From: Verrucomicrobiota bacterium
GTDB taxonomy: Bacteria; Verrucomicrobiota; Verrucomicrobiia; Opitutales; Opitutaceae
DNA: 32,091 bases
NCBI GenBank assembly: GCA_018239675.1
Contig: JAFEGX010000120.1
Coordinates: forward strand, 1 to 32,091
Direction of reading: 5' to 3'
Made by a program: the position numbers and the translations under genes
Shown here: positions 15,357 to 23,218 of the stretch, one piece after another
Numbering within the stretch: position 1 is the stretch's first letter
Layout: each line of letters begins with the position of its first letter
The notes under the pieces: generated by a model
What the model saw: the letters and a program-made list of their open reading frames with translations, nothing else
Databases searched by the model: none
Told to the model about the DNA's origin: nothing

Positions 15357-15460
15357 GCGGCGAGGAAGTTTCGTGCGCGGGCGACGTCAATGCCCAATCG
15401 GTTTATGTCATTGTTTAACAACGAGTACAAATGGCACCTAGGTCGGTTTCAATAATGGTG

Positions 15461-15490
15461 CAGCCGCAAGGAGGCGCAGAAAGCGCAGAT
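15461..15490 (+). repeat. Single copy of the GCCGCAAGGAGGCGCAGA module
   Basis: CAGCCGCAAGGAGGCGCAGA followed by AAGCGCAGAT. It is nearly the same as the arms at 1814-1842 and, reversed, 12011-12043. It is built of roughly 9-base units ending in GCA. No inverted partner is visible here, so this looks like a half-element. It lies in the 200-base gap between glmM and the TPR gene; nothing else is recognisable in that gap. Confidence 0.65.
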
Positions 15491-15556
15491 CAATCCGATT
15501 CCAGCTCCAGCGACAACGTGATCGTATGCCTCGAGCTAGTCTGAATCGAGAGGGTT

Positions 15557-16879
15557 TCAGAGAACCCGCAATTCGGCCCGCACGGCGGCGTCGAGGCGAT
15601 TCAGTCCGTCGCGGACCACGTCGTCGCTCGGGCCCTCCACCAGCAACCGCAGCTTGGCCTCCGTGCCCGAGTAACGGACCAACACCCGGCCCCGTTCGCC
15701 CAGCTCCGCCTCGAGCGCGCGGATGGCGGCGCCCAGGCCCGGCAGGGATTCCAGCGGTTTCTTTTCCGCCACCTTCAGTGCCGCCGTGAGCTGCGGAAAC
15801 TTGCGGAGCCGCGAACGCAGCTGCGAGAGGGGCTGTCCCGATGCGAGCATGACCTCGATGACCTTCAGCGCCGCCGCCAACCCGTCGCCAGTGGGCGAGA
15901 TTTCCGAGCAGATGATGTGTCCGCTCGATTCGCCGCCAAGATTGGCCTGCTCCTTCAGCATGCCCTCGATCACGTAGCGGTCGCCGACCGCGGTCCGGAC
16001 CACGCGGCCGCCGGCGGCGCGGATGGCGGCATCGACCCCGAGGTTGCTTTGCACGGTGGTCACCAGGATGCGATTCGCGAGCGCGCCGCGCTCGAGCGCA
16101 TGGGTCGCGAGGATGGTGAGGATCTCGTCGCCATCCAGCACCTGGCCCAGCTCGTCGCACACGACACAACGGTCGCCATCTCCGTCGTGCGCCACGCCGA
16201 GCCGCGCGCCGCGGGCCTTGGTCTCCGCGGCCAGCCTGGCGGGATGTTCGCTGCCAACGCCGTCATTGATGTTCCGGCCGTCCGGACGGTCGCCGATGCC
16301 GATCACTTCGGCACCCAGCGCGCGCAGGACGTCCGGACTGGTGGTCGCGGTCGCGCCGTTGGCCGTGTCGAGCACGATGCGCCAGCCGCGCAGGGCTTCC
16401 GCCGGGAGCAGGCGCTGCGCGGCCGCGAGGTAGCTTCCGCGCGCGTCAATCGCGTCCAGCGGCCGCGCCTGGTCGTCGACGCGCTCGGGCAGCAGCGTCT
16501 CGATCCTGGCCTCCTGCTCGTCGGTGAGCTTGAGCCCGCCGGGCCCGAAAAACTTGATGCCGTTGTCCTCAGCCGGATTGTGGGAGGCGGTGATCACGAC
16601 GCCGAGGGGATCCTGGTGCGCACGCACCGCCAGGGCAACTGCGGGCGTCGGCACGATTCCGAGGGACACCGGATCTAAACCGCCGGCCCGCAGACCCCGC
16701 GCCACCGCCGCCTCGAGGGCGGCGCCGGAGCCGCGGGTGTCGCGACCAATCAGCACCCGGCCACCGCGGCCAACCGACCGGGCCGCGGCACAGCCCAGCC
16801 GCGCAGCAAACGCCTCGTTGATGAGCGGCCCGCCATAGGGGCCGCGCACACCGTCGGTGCCAAAGTACTTGCGATTCAT
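15557..16879 (-). CDS. glmM: Phosphoglucosamine mutase GlmM
   Basis: Converts glucosamine-6-phosphate to glucosamine-1-phosphate on the way to UDP-GlcNAc for peptidoglycan and lipopolysaccharide. The 440-residue product carries every family landmark in order: N-terminal KYFGTDGVRG, the phosphoserine loop TASHNP (Ser99), the metal loop DGDGDR (residues 232-237), the sugar-binding GGESSGH (315-321) and the phosphate-binding RYSGTE (402-407). Length is typical (about 445). The ATG at 16879 shares bases with the TGA of trpD (ATGA overlap), so translation is coupled to trpD. A longer frame upstream lies within trpD and is not used. Confidence 0.96.
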   Translation of the reverse strand: MNRKYFGTDGVRGPYGGPLINEAFAARLGCAAARSVGRGGRVLIGRDTRGSGAALEAAVARGLRAGGLDPVSLGIVPTPAVALAVRAHQDPLGVVITASHNPAEDNGIKFFGPGGLKLTDEQEARIETLLPERVDDQARPLDAIDARGSYLAAAQRLLPAEALRGWRIVLDTANGATATTSPDVLRALGAEVIGIGDRPDGRNINDGVGSEHPARLAAETKARGARLGVAHDGDGDRCVVCDELGQVLDGDEILTILATHALERGALANRILVTTVQSNLGVDAAIRAAGGRVVRTAVGDRYVIEGMLKEQANLGGESSGHIICSEISPTGDGLAAALKVIEVMLASGQPLSQLRSRLRKFPQLTAALKVAEKKPLESLPGLGAAIRALEAELGERGRVLVRYSGTEAKLRLLVEGPSDDVVRDGLNRLDAAVRAELRVL

Positions 16880-17922
16880 TTTCGGTAAAACTCCTTTGTC
16901 GCGGCAATTTTCCGCGCCACCGCGCCGCCCAGAAGCAGCTCCCGCGCCGTCCCGATGCCATCGCGGACCGACGCGGCCTTGCCGGTAAGCCACAGTCCCG
17001 CCGCCGAATTGAATGCGATCGTGTCGATCAGGCCGGCCGGCGCCCGGCCCGCGAGGATGGCGTCGGTGAGCGCCAGGTTCTCCGCCAGGTCACCGCCAAG
17101 CAGGTCGGAGCACGCGGCGGGCCGAAGGCCAAACTGCTCCGGCCGCCACTCCTCATCGAGGCCGCGTCGGCGACCCACGCCGCGCACGCGGTTCACGGTG
17201 GCGGACGTGAGCTCGTCGATGCCCCGTTCCGCCGTGATCACGCCGTGCACAACCAAACCCGCGCCGATGCCGAGGGCGTCGAGGGCGAGTGCCATCTTGT
17301 CCACGAGACCCGCCGTCGCCACGCCGAGCAGGGTGTGGGCCGGACGGCCTGGATTGATGAGCGGGCCGAGCACGTTGAAAACCGTGCGCTGGCCGCGCGC
17401 GGCGAGGGCCTTCCGGGTCGGGCCGATGGCCTTGAAGGCCGGGTGCCAGGCCGGGGCAAAGAAAAAGGCATAGCCCAATTCGGTGAGAGACCGGCGGACC
17501 TGCTCCGGCGGCGCCTCGAGGTTCACCCCGAGACCGGCCAAAAGGTCAGCACTGCCGCACCGCGAGGTCACCCCGCGGTTGCCGTGCTTCATCACGACCA
17601 CCCCGGCGCTGGCGAGCACGAGGGTCACAAGGCTCGAGATATTGAAACCTCCGGCGTGGTCGCCGCCAGTGCCGACCACGTCGATGGCCTGGCCCGCCCA
17701 GGCCTCGACCTGGGGATCGATGGCCCGGGCCCGGAACGCCGCGGCGAGCGCCGCGATCTCCCCGGCCGTCTCGCCCTTCGCCGCCAGCGCCACGAGAAAC
17801 GCCTCCTTCTCGGCGTCAGGCACCTCCGGCGCCGCCAGGTCCGCGGCGGCCAAAGTCATTTCCCCGGCCGTGAGCTCACGGCGGGCCAGCAGTTGGGGGG
17901 TCAGCGAGGAAAGCACGGCCAT
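16876..17922 (-). CDS. trpD: Anthranilate phosphoribosyltransferase TrpD
   Basis: Transfers phosphoribose from PRPP to anthranilate, the second step of tryptophan synthesis. The 348-residue product has the PRPP loop VVGTGGD (residues 82-88), then FNISS (usually FNIST), the KHGNRG loop (112-117), GSADLLAGLG (123-132) and the NVLGPLINP hinge. The segment after GTGGD reads HAGG rather than the common GxxT, a mild departure. Length fits the family (about 340). Start ATG 17922 is preceded by CGCCC; the open frame upstream overlaps uppP antisense and is rejected. No other trp gene is in the window. It is coupled to glmM by a 4-base overlap and diverges from uppP across 81 bases. Confidence 0.95.
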   Translation of the reverse strand: MAVLSSLTPQLLARRELTAGEMTLAAADLAAPEVPDAEKEAFLVALAAKGETAGEIAALAAAFRARAIDPQVEAWAGQAIDVVGTGGDHAGGFNISSLVTLVLASAGVVVMKHGNRGVTSRCGSADLLAGLGVNLEAPPEQVRRSLTELGYAFFFAPAWHPAFKAIGPTRKALAARGQRTVFNVLGPLINPGRPAHTLLGVATAGLVDKMALALDALGIGAGLVVHGVITAERGIDELTSATVNRVRGVGRRRGLDEEWRPEQFGLRPAACSDLLGGDLAENLALTDAILAGRAPAGLIDTIAFNSAAGLWLTGKAASVRDGIGTARELLLGGAVARKIAATKEFYRK

Positions 17923-18003
17923 GGGCGGGAGACGAGAGTTGCGGCGGCGGCGCGCGCGGCAAATAAAATTGCGTCGCTCCGTGGCTTCTGGAAGCAACAG
18001 CGG

Positions 18004-18987
18004 ATGCGTCGTCTTCTGACCCTGATCCTGGCTTCCTGCACCCTGCTCTCCCCGCTGCGGGCCGCCGCGCCCGCCAGCCAGCCCGTGGCCGAGCTCAGGA
18101 CGCGCGACGCCATCATCCTCGGCCTGATCGAGGGCATCACGGAATACCTGCCGATTTCGTCCACCGGCCACCTCATCATCGCCTCGCGTTTCCTCGGGCT
18201 CGAGTCGGAGCGGCCCCTCACCGACCAGGCCGGCCACCCGCTGTGGTACCGCAAGCCCTCGGCGCGGCACCCGGAGGGCATCCCGCTCACGACCAAGCTG
18301 GCGGCCGACACCTACTCCATCGTGATCCAGTTCGGCGCCATCGCTGCCGTCGCCCTGCTCTACTGGCGCCAAATCCTTTCCGCGATCAACGGTGTGCTCG
18401 GCCGGGACCCGGCCGGCTTCATCCTCGCGCGCAACCTGATCCTGGCCTTTGTGCCGGCCGCGGTGATTGGCCTGGCGGTCCATGACTGGATTGACGCCCA
18501 TTTATTTTCGGTCGGCACAGTGCTCGCGGCTCAGGTGGTCGGCGCCGGGTTGATCCTCTGGGCGGAGCGCTATCGTCGCCAGCGCTCCGGCCATGGGCCC
18601 GTCGTAGAGACCCTCACCGCGTCCCAGTCGGTTGGGGTCGGATTGCTGCAGTGCGTTGCCATGTGGCCCGGCACGAGCCGCTCAATGATGACGATTGTTG
18701 GCGGCTACCTGGCCGGGCTGGAGGCCCGGAAGGCCGCCGAGTTCAGCTTTCTGCTGGGTTTCGTAACCCTGACCGCCGCTACCGGGTACAAAAGCCTTCA
18801 GAGCGGCGGGGCGATGATTCAGGTATTTGGCTGGCCGCATGTGATCCTCGGTTGCGTGGTGGCCACGGTAGCGGCGGCGCTGGCGGTCCGGTTTCTGGTC
18901 ACTTGGCTGACCCGTCACGGCATGGGAGTGTTCGCCTATTACCGTCTGGCTCTGGCCGCGGTCCTGGCCGCAGTCACCTGGCTTTGA
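18004..18987 (+). CDS. uppP: Undecaprenyl-diphosphate phosphatase UppP (BacA)
   Basis: Dephosphorylates undecaprenyl diphosphate at the membrane, recycling the lipid carrier for cell-wall synthesis. The 327-residue polytopic product has both catalytic blocks: EGITEYLPISSTGH (residues 43-56; Glu43, Glu47, His56) and PGTSRS (222-227; Arg226). Two features differ from E. coli UppP (273 residues). There is an extra N-terminal hydrophobic segment resembling a signal peptide (MRRLLTLILASC...), and an inserted loop of about 25-28 residues after the first catalytic block (about residues 68-98). PGTSRS is followed by Met where Gly is usual. ATG 18004 is the first start giving this N-terminus. It diverges from trpD. 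Confidence 0.93.
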   Translation: MRRLLTLILASCTLLSPLRAAAPASQPVAELRTRDAIILGLIEGITEYLPISSTGHLIIASRFLGLESERPLTDQAGHPLWYRKPSARHPEGIPLTTKLAADTYSIVIQFGAIAAVALLYWRQILSAINGVLGRDPAGFILARNLILAFVPAAVIGLAVHDWIDAHLFSVGTVLAAQVVGAGLILWAERYRRQRSGHGPVVETLTASQSVGVGLLQCVAMWPGTSRSMMTIVGGYLAGLEARKAAEFSFLLGFVTLTAATGYKSLQSGGAMIQVFGWPHVILGCVVATVAAALAVRFLVTWLTRHGMGVFAYYRLALAAVLAAVTWL

Positions 18988-19070
18988 CGCGCCCGGTTCG
19001 TCGGCGTTGGGGTGCGGCCCTCGCAAGTCATTGGACTTCAGTTCGACCCGGGGTGCGTCGTCTGGAGCCG

Positions 19071-19116
19071 AAGATTGAACACCGGGAGAGAACCTGCGTC
19101 ATTCTGCGTGCAAAGG
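19071..19116 (+). repeat. Short intergenic repeat remnant between uppP and rpmF
   Basis: Contains AAGATTGAAC (19071-19080) and the near-tandem CTGCGTCATTCTGCGTGCAA from 19094 on. These resemble the ATTGAAC and 9-10-base-unit parts of the other intergenic elements, but no inverted partner is clear. The 241-base gap otherwise holds only the likely rpmF promoter. Confidence 0.4.
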
Positions 19117-19133
19117 TGCTGCGATTATGACGC

Positions 19134-19161
19134 TTGACCCACCGAAACCCCGCTCTTTACT
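19134..19161 (+). promoter_or_regulatory. Candidate promoter of rpmF-plsX-fabH
   Basis: TTGACC (19134-19139), a 16-base spacer and TTTACT (19156-19161) make a reasonable sigma-70-type promoter (5/6 and 4/6 matches). It is the best-placed one upstream of rpmF, which starts at 19229. Confidence 0.45.
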
Positions 19162-19228
19162 CCGACCCTTTCACTCAAATTTCGCGGTGTTTTAACCGGC
19201 ATCGCCAGCATCCAAATCGCCCACTCCC

Positions 19229-19408
19229 ATGGCCAATCCGAAACGCAAGCAGTCCAAACGCCGCAGCGCCAACCGCCGCGCCGCCAACGCCTTCAAGGCC
19301 CCCGAATTCGCCAAAGATCCGACCGATGGCAGTGCCTTCCGCCCGCACCGGGTGAATCCGAAGAACGGCATGTACCGCGGTCGTCAGGTCCTCAACGTCG
19401 AGGTCTGA
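19229..19408 (+). CDS. rpmF: 50S ribosomal protein L32 (RpmF), cysteine-free form
   Basis: Small, very basic large-subunit ribosomal protein, 59 residues from ATG 19229 to TGA 19406-19408. The start MANPKRKQSKRRSANRRAAN matches the L32 consensus (MAvPKrktSksrrr.RRah), and the tail VNPKNGMYRGRQVL is the usual C-terminal strand. The four zinc-binding cysteines of the C+ form are absent; their places are taken by other residues, so this is the zinc-independent form. It stands directly upstream of plsX and fabH, the classic rpmF-plsX-fabH order. The DUF177 (YceD) gene that often precedes rpmF is missing. The start is preceded by CTCCC, without a Shine-Dalgarno sequence. Confidence 0.94.
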   Translation: MANPKRKQSKRRSANRRAANAFKAPEFAKDPTDGSAFRPHRVNPKNGMYRGRQVLNVEV

Positions 19409-19439
19409 TCCGCGGTCTCCCGTTCCCGCCATCCTCGCG

Positions 19440-20498
19440 ATGGGCACTTCTTCCGGCGAAATCGGCCGCATCGCAGTCGACGCGATGGGGGGCGATATGG
19501 GTCCCGCCGAGGTCGTCGAGGCCGTAAGGCTGGCCCTGCGCCAGTATCCCGCCCTCAATCCCGTCACGCTCGTCGGTGACGAGGCCGTCTTGCGCCCGCT
19601 CGTGCACGACGCCGGGCTCAGCCGGCGCCAGCACGTGAGCATCCATCACGCCTCGGAGGTTGTGACGATGGACGACAAGCCGCTGATGGCGCTGAAGCGG
19701 AAGAAAGATTCGTCGATGGTCCGCGCCATCGAGCTGGTCAAGGAGGGCCAGGCCAGCGTCGTGGTCAGCTGCGGCAACACGGGCGCCCTCATGGCCTGCG
19801 GCACCCTGCGCCTGCGCACCATGGAAGGCGTGGCTCGCCCGGGGCTGGCCGCCGTCGTGCCCCGGGAAAACGGCCACTTTGTCCTGATCGACGCCGGGGC
19901 CAACCCCGAGGCCCGGCCCGAGCACCTCGTCCACAACGCCGTCCTCGGCAGCCATTATTGCCGCGTGATGCTCGGCATCGCGTCGCCGCGCGTCGGGCTC
20001 ATGACCATCGGGACGGAGGACGGCAAGGGCAACGCCCTCATCACCGAGACCAACGACCTGCTCCGCCACACGAGCGACATCATCAACTACTCGGGCCCGA
20101 TCGAGGGCTTCCAGGTGTTCGCGGACCATGTCGACGTGGTCGTGTGCGACGGCTTTGTCGGCAACATCATGCTGAAGAGTTGGGAGTCGCTGGTGCGGTT
20201 CTTCTCGAGCATGCTCCGCGAGGAGCTGCAGGCCAACCCGATGCGGGCCACCGGCGCCCTGCTGGCCAAGTCGGCGTTCAACGCGCTGAAGGAACGCATC
20301 AATCCCGAGCGCTACGGCGGCGCGCCGCTCCTCGGCCTCAAGGGCAACATCCTCAAGGCCCACGGCTCGTCCAACCGCCACGCGATCAAGAGCGCCATTC
20401 ACGCCGCCAGCCAGATCATCAAGGCCGACATGAACCACCGCATCGAGGCCGACATCGCCCGGGTGAACGAGCGCATCAGCGCCCCGGGCGCCGCCTGA
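19440..20498 (+). CDS. plsX: Phosphate acyltransferase PlsX
   Basis: Makes acyl-phosphate from acyl-ACP, the first step of the PlsX/PlsY route to phosphatidic acid. It is a peripheral membrane enzyme. The 352-residue product opens with IAVDAMGGDMGP (residues 11-22), a family hallmark. It continues with VVSCGNTGALMA, the LIDAGANPEARPEHL block, GLMTIGTEDGKGN, and VVCDGFVGNIMLKSWESL, which together identify PlsX clearly. Length is typical (330-350). The start lies 31 bases after rpmF and the stop 18 bases before fabH, so all three are one operon tying membrane lipid synthesis to ribosome production. The leader is pyrimidine-rich with no ribosome binding site. Confidence 0.96.
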   Translation: MGTSSGEIGRIAVDAMGGDMGPAEVVEAVRLALRQYPALNPVTLVGDEAVLRPLVHDAGLSRRQHVSIHHASEVVTMDDKPLMALKRKKDSSMVRAIELVKEGQASVVVSCGNTGALMACGTLRLRTMEGVARPGLAAVVPRENGHFVLIDAGANPEARPEHLVHNAVLGSHYCRVMLGIASPRVGLMTIGTEDGKGNALITETNDLLRHTSDIINYSGPIEGFQVFADHVDVVVCDGFVGNIMLKSWESLVRFFSSMLREELQANPMRATGALLAKSAFNALKERINPERYGGAPLLGLKGNILKAHGSSNRHAIKSAIHAASQIIKADMNHRIEADIARVNERISAPGAA

Positions 20499-20516
20499 CC
20501 CAACCCACCGTCTTCA

Positions 20517-21509
20517 ATGGCCACCGCCTCCACCATCATCCTCGGCACCGGCTCCTATGCGCCGGCACGGATCCTCACCAACGCCGACCTCGCCAAGATG
20601 GTCGACACGTCCGACGAATGGATCCGCACCCGCAGCGGCATTCGCGAGCGCCACATCGCGGCCCCGGGCGAGGCCACCTCCGACCTCGCCGTCGCCGCCG
20701 CCCGCGCCGCCCTGGCCGACGCCAAGCTCCAGCCCAAGGACATCGACCTGCTCATCGTCGCCACCGTCACGCCCGACCAGCCCCTCCCCGCCGCCTCGTG
20801 CGCGATCCAGCACAAGCTCGGCATCCCAACCCACGCCGCGTGCTTCGACCTCAACGCCGCCTGCTCCGGGTTCGTCTACGCCCTCGACACCGCCAGCGCC
20901 ATGCTGGCGTCCGGCCGTTACCGCCATGCCCTTGTCATCGGCGCGGAAAAGCTCTCCGCCATCACGAACTGGAAGGACCGCACGACCTGCGTGCTGTTCG
21001 GCGACGGCGCGGGCGCGGTCGTGCTGGGGGTCAGCCATGAACCCGGCGTCGGCCTGCTCGGCACGAAGCTGGGCGCGTACGGCGACAGCGCCGACCTGCT
21101 CTGCATCCCGCGCGGGGGCAGCAGCAATCCGGCGACGGCCGAGTCCATCGCGGCGGGCGACCATTTCATCCAGATGAAGGGCAAGGAGGTCTTCAAGATC
21201 GCGGTCCGCGCGATGGAGGAGGCGGCCCGGGATATTCTGGAACAACAGGGCCTGCATGCGGATCAGATTGCCCTTGTGATCCCCCACCAGGCGAATCTCC
21301 GCATCATCGAGTCCATTTCCCAGTACCTCGAGCTCCCGATGGAGCGCTTCTACGTCAACCTCGAGCGCTACGGCAACACGTCGTCCGCCTCGATCCCGAT
21401 CGCCCTCGACGAGGCGCGCCGGGCCGGCCGGATCAAGCGGGGTGACATCACGCTCCTGGTCGCGTTTGGGGCGGGCTTGACCTACGGGGCCGCGCTGGTT
21501 CGCTGGTGA
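20517..21509 (+). CDS. fabH: Beta-ketoacyl-ACP synthase III (FabH)
   Basis: Condenses acetyl-CoA (or another short acyl-CoA) with malonyl-ACP to start fatty acid synthesis. The 330-residue product has the thiolase-fold catalytic triad in the expected places: Cys116 (NAACSGF), His257 ([10 protein letters not shown]) and Asn287 (YGNTSSAS). The N-terminal block [17 protein letters not shown] is typical, as is the end [14 protein letters not shown]. Length is normal (about 320-330). It follows plsX by 18 bases. The fabD and fabG genes that often come next are absent; instead an envelope gene begins within a few bases of its stop. Confidence 0.97.
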   Translation: MATASTIILGTGSYAPARILTNADLAKMVDTSDEWIRTRSGIRERHIAAPGEATSDLAVAAARAALADAKLQPKDIDLLIVATVTPDQPLPAASCAIQHKLGIPTHAACFDLNAACSGFVYALDTASAMLASGRYRHALVIGAEKLSAITNWKDRTTCVLFGDGAGAVVLGVSHEPGVGLLGTKLGAYGDSADLLCIPRGGSSNPATAESIAAGDHFIQMKGKEVFKIAVRAMEEAARDILEQQGLHADQIALVIPHQANLRIIESISQYLELPMERFYVNLERYGNTSSASIPIALDEARRAGRIKRGDITLLVAFGAGLTYGAALVRW

Positions 21510-21520
21510 TTTCCTCGAAC

Positions 21521-22564
21521 ATGCCGCGTCTCCTGCTCCGTCGTCTGCCCCTCGGGATTATTGTCGCGGCCGTGCTGTGGTGCCTCCCCGGCCGCCTCGC
21601 GGCCGAGCTCGTGTGGACGCCTTCAACCGGCTGGCGCATGGAGGGCGGCGTCCTGGCGGGCGGCACCACCGGCCCCGAGGGCCGCAACGCCCTCGAGCTG
21701 ATGAACAAGGCCCGCCTCGCGGAGGAGCGCGGCAGCCGCGTCAGCGCCATTCGCGCCTACACCAAGGTCACCAAGAAGTACCCGAATTCGGTCTACACCC
21801 CGGAGGCCCTCTACCGCATCGCGAAGCTCCGGCTCGCGCGCAAGCAGTACTTCGACGCCTTCGAGTCCTTCCAGCAGCTCATCGGCCGCTACCCGAACAC
21901 CAAGCGGTTCAATGAGGTCGTCGGCGAGCAGTACCACATCGCCTCGCTCCTTCTCGACGGCGCCCGGCCCCGCATTTGGGGCCTCATCCCCGGCTTCACC
22001 GCGAAGAACCGCGCGCTCGAGTACTTCGAGTACGTCGTCGTGAACGCCCCCTACGGCGACTATGCGCCGCTCGCGCTCATGAACGTCGCCCGCGGGCACC
22101 TGAGGCAGAACGACACCGAGGACGCGATCAACGCCCTCGACCGGATGATCAACAACTACCCGCAGAGCCTGCTCGCCCCCGAGGCCTATCTCCGCCTCGC
22201 CCAGGCCAACTCCTCGCTCGTTCAGGGCCCGTACTACGATCAGGCCTCGACGCAGGAGGCCATCACGTACTTCGAGGATTTCATGATCCTCTTCCCGAAT
22301 GACTACAAGATTTCGGACGCGGCCAAGGGGCTCGACCAGATGAAACGCCAGCTCGCCGAGAGCAAGATGAAGATGGCGGACTTTTATTTCTACAAACGTG
22401 ACGACTACGTCGCGGCCCGGGTCTTCTACAACGAGGCCATCACCGCCTACCCCGAGTCCGAGGTCGCCCGACTCGCCAAGACCCGCCTCGCCGCCGTCGA
22501 GGCCAAGGCCGCCGGCAAGCCGGCCGAGATCGAGCCCAAGAAGAAGCGTTTCTGGCTCTTCTGA
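21521..22564 (+). CDS. BamD-like outer-membrane assembly factor with TPR repeats
   Basis: Predicted periplasmic TPR protein of the BamD/YfiO type, which in other bacteria joins BamA in inserting outer-membrane beta-barrels. The 347-residue product has an N-terminal signal segment (residues 1-28, MPRLLLRRLPLGIIVAAVLW...). TPR-like blocks follow, such as AIRAYTKVTKKYPNSVYTPE, AFESFQQLIGRYPNT and AINALDRMINNYPQS; 'yP.s..a.eA' is the BamD pattern. The tail is lysine-rich. BamD is normally a lipoprotein of about 245 residues. Here the only early Cys follows Trp (VLWC) and is a poor lipobox, so it may be soluble. A GTG at 21506 overlapping the fabH stop would add five residues; ATG 21521 is preferred. 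Next to lptE, which supports an envelope role. Confidence 0.8.
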   Translation: MPRLLLRRLPLGIIVAAVLWCLPGRLAAELVWTPSTGWRMEGGVLAGGTTGPEGRNALELMNKARLAEERGSRVSAIRAYTKVTKKYPNSVYTPEALYRIAKLRLARKQYFDAFESFQQLIGRYPNTKRFNEVVGEQYHIASLLLDGARPRIWGLIPGFTAKNRALEYFEYVVVNAPYGDYAPLALMNVARGHLRQNDTEDAINALDRMINNYPQSLLAPEAYLRLAQANSSLVQGPYYDQASTQEAITYFEDFMILFPNDYKISDAAKGLDQMKRQLAESKMKMADFYFYKRDDYVAARVFYNEAITAYPESEVARLAKTRLAAVEAKAAGKPAEIEPKKKRFWLF

Positions 22565-22580
22565 CCGGCTGCCGGCCTGA

Positions 22581-22683
22581 GTTGAAGGTTGAACGGTGAA
22601 GGTTGACGGGGTGAAGGCCGCGGCGTTCCGACGCCCAGGCGCGATCCCGGCGCGGTTTCATCTTTCATCTTTCAGCTTTCAAC
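22581..22683. repeat. Inverted repeat of TTGAAGG-type heptads before lptE
   Basis: Left arm 22581-22611 (GTTGAAGGTTGAACGGTGAA onward) pairs imperfectly with right arm 22656-22683, whose reverse complement begins GTTGAAAGCTGAAAGATGAA. Both arms are arrays of seven-base units. The element fills most of the 133-base gap between the BamD-like gene and lptE, ending 14 bases before the lptE start. It is related to the element at 5527-5610. Confidence 0.75.
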
Positions 22684-22697
22684 TTTTACCTAGTCCC

Positions 22698-23213
22698 ATG
22701 CGCTTCCGTCCAGCCTTACTCAGCCTGCTGGCCCTGGCGGCCATGCTGGTGGCCAGCTGCGGGCACTATCAGCTCGGGACCGATGGCCGGCTGGCCTTCA
22801 CGACGCTCTACGTCGCCCCGGTGGGCAACGCGACCATGCTCCCGCAGGCCCAGGCCATCGTCAGCACCCAGCTCCGCGAGACGTTCGGACGCAACGGACG
22901 GGTGACGCTGGTAAACGAGCCCGCGGCGGCCGACGCCACCCTCACCGTGACGCTGAAGGATTACCATCGCGATGTCCGGGCCGTGCGCGAGGACGATACC
23001 GGGCTCGCCCGTAAATTTGCGCTGACGCTCGGCGCCGAGGTCACCCTGCATGACAACCGCAATAGCCGGGATCTGCTCGCCAAGCGCGCCGTGTCGGTGA
23101 GCCGGGACGCCTTCACCGACGGCGGGCAGCTCCAGTCCGAGTACCAGACCGTGCCGCTGCTGGCCGAGGCGCTCGCCCAGAAGGTCTCGCACGCGGTTCT
23201 CGACGTCTGGTGA
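22698..23213 (+). CDS. lptE: LPS-assembly lipoprotein LptE (RlpB)
   Basis: Outer-membrane lipoprotein that plugs the LptD barrel and helps deliver lipopolysaccharide to the surface. The 171-residue product has a signal peptide with lipobox VASC (Cys21), followed at once by GHYQLG, the characteristic 'CGy.l' start of LptE. It then has the alternating strand pattern TLYVAPVGNATMLPQ and, at about residues 75-95, ATLTVTLKDYHRDV. Length is normal (160-190). ATG 22698 is fixed by the signal peptide and preceded by AGTCCC. With the BamD-like gene upstream it forms a small outer-membrane biogenesis pair, implying a diderm with an LPS-type surface. Confidence 0.85.
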   Translation: MRFRPALLSLLALAAMLVASCGHYQLGTDGRLAFTTLYVAPVGNATMLPQAQAIVSTQLRETFGRNGRVTLVNEPAAADATLTVTLKDYHRDVRAVREDDTGLARKFALTLGAEVTLHDNRNSRDLLAKRAVSVSRDAFTDGGQLQSEYQTVPLLAEALAQKVSHAVLDVW

Positions 23214-23218
23214 CACCC

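Noticed and set aside
15552-15567. Hairpin GGGTT/AACCC at the end of glmM as a terminator
   Set aside because: Five-base stem overlapping the stop codon and no T-tract downstream on the coding strand.
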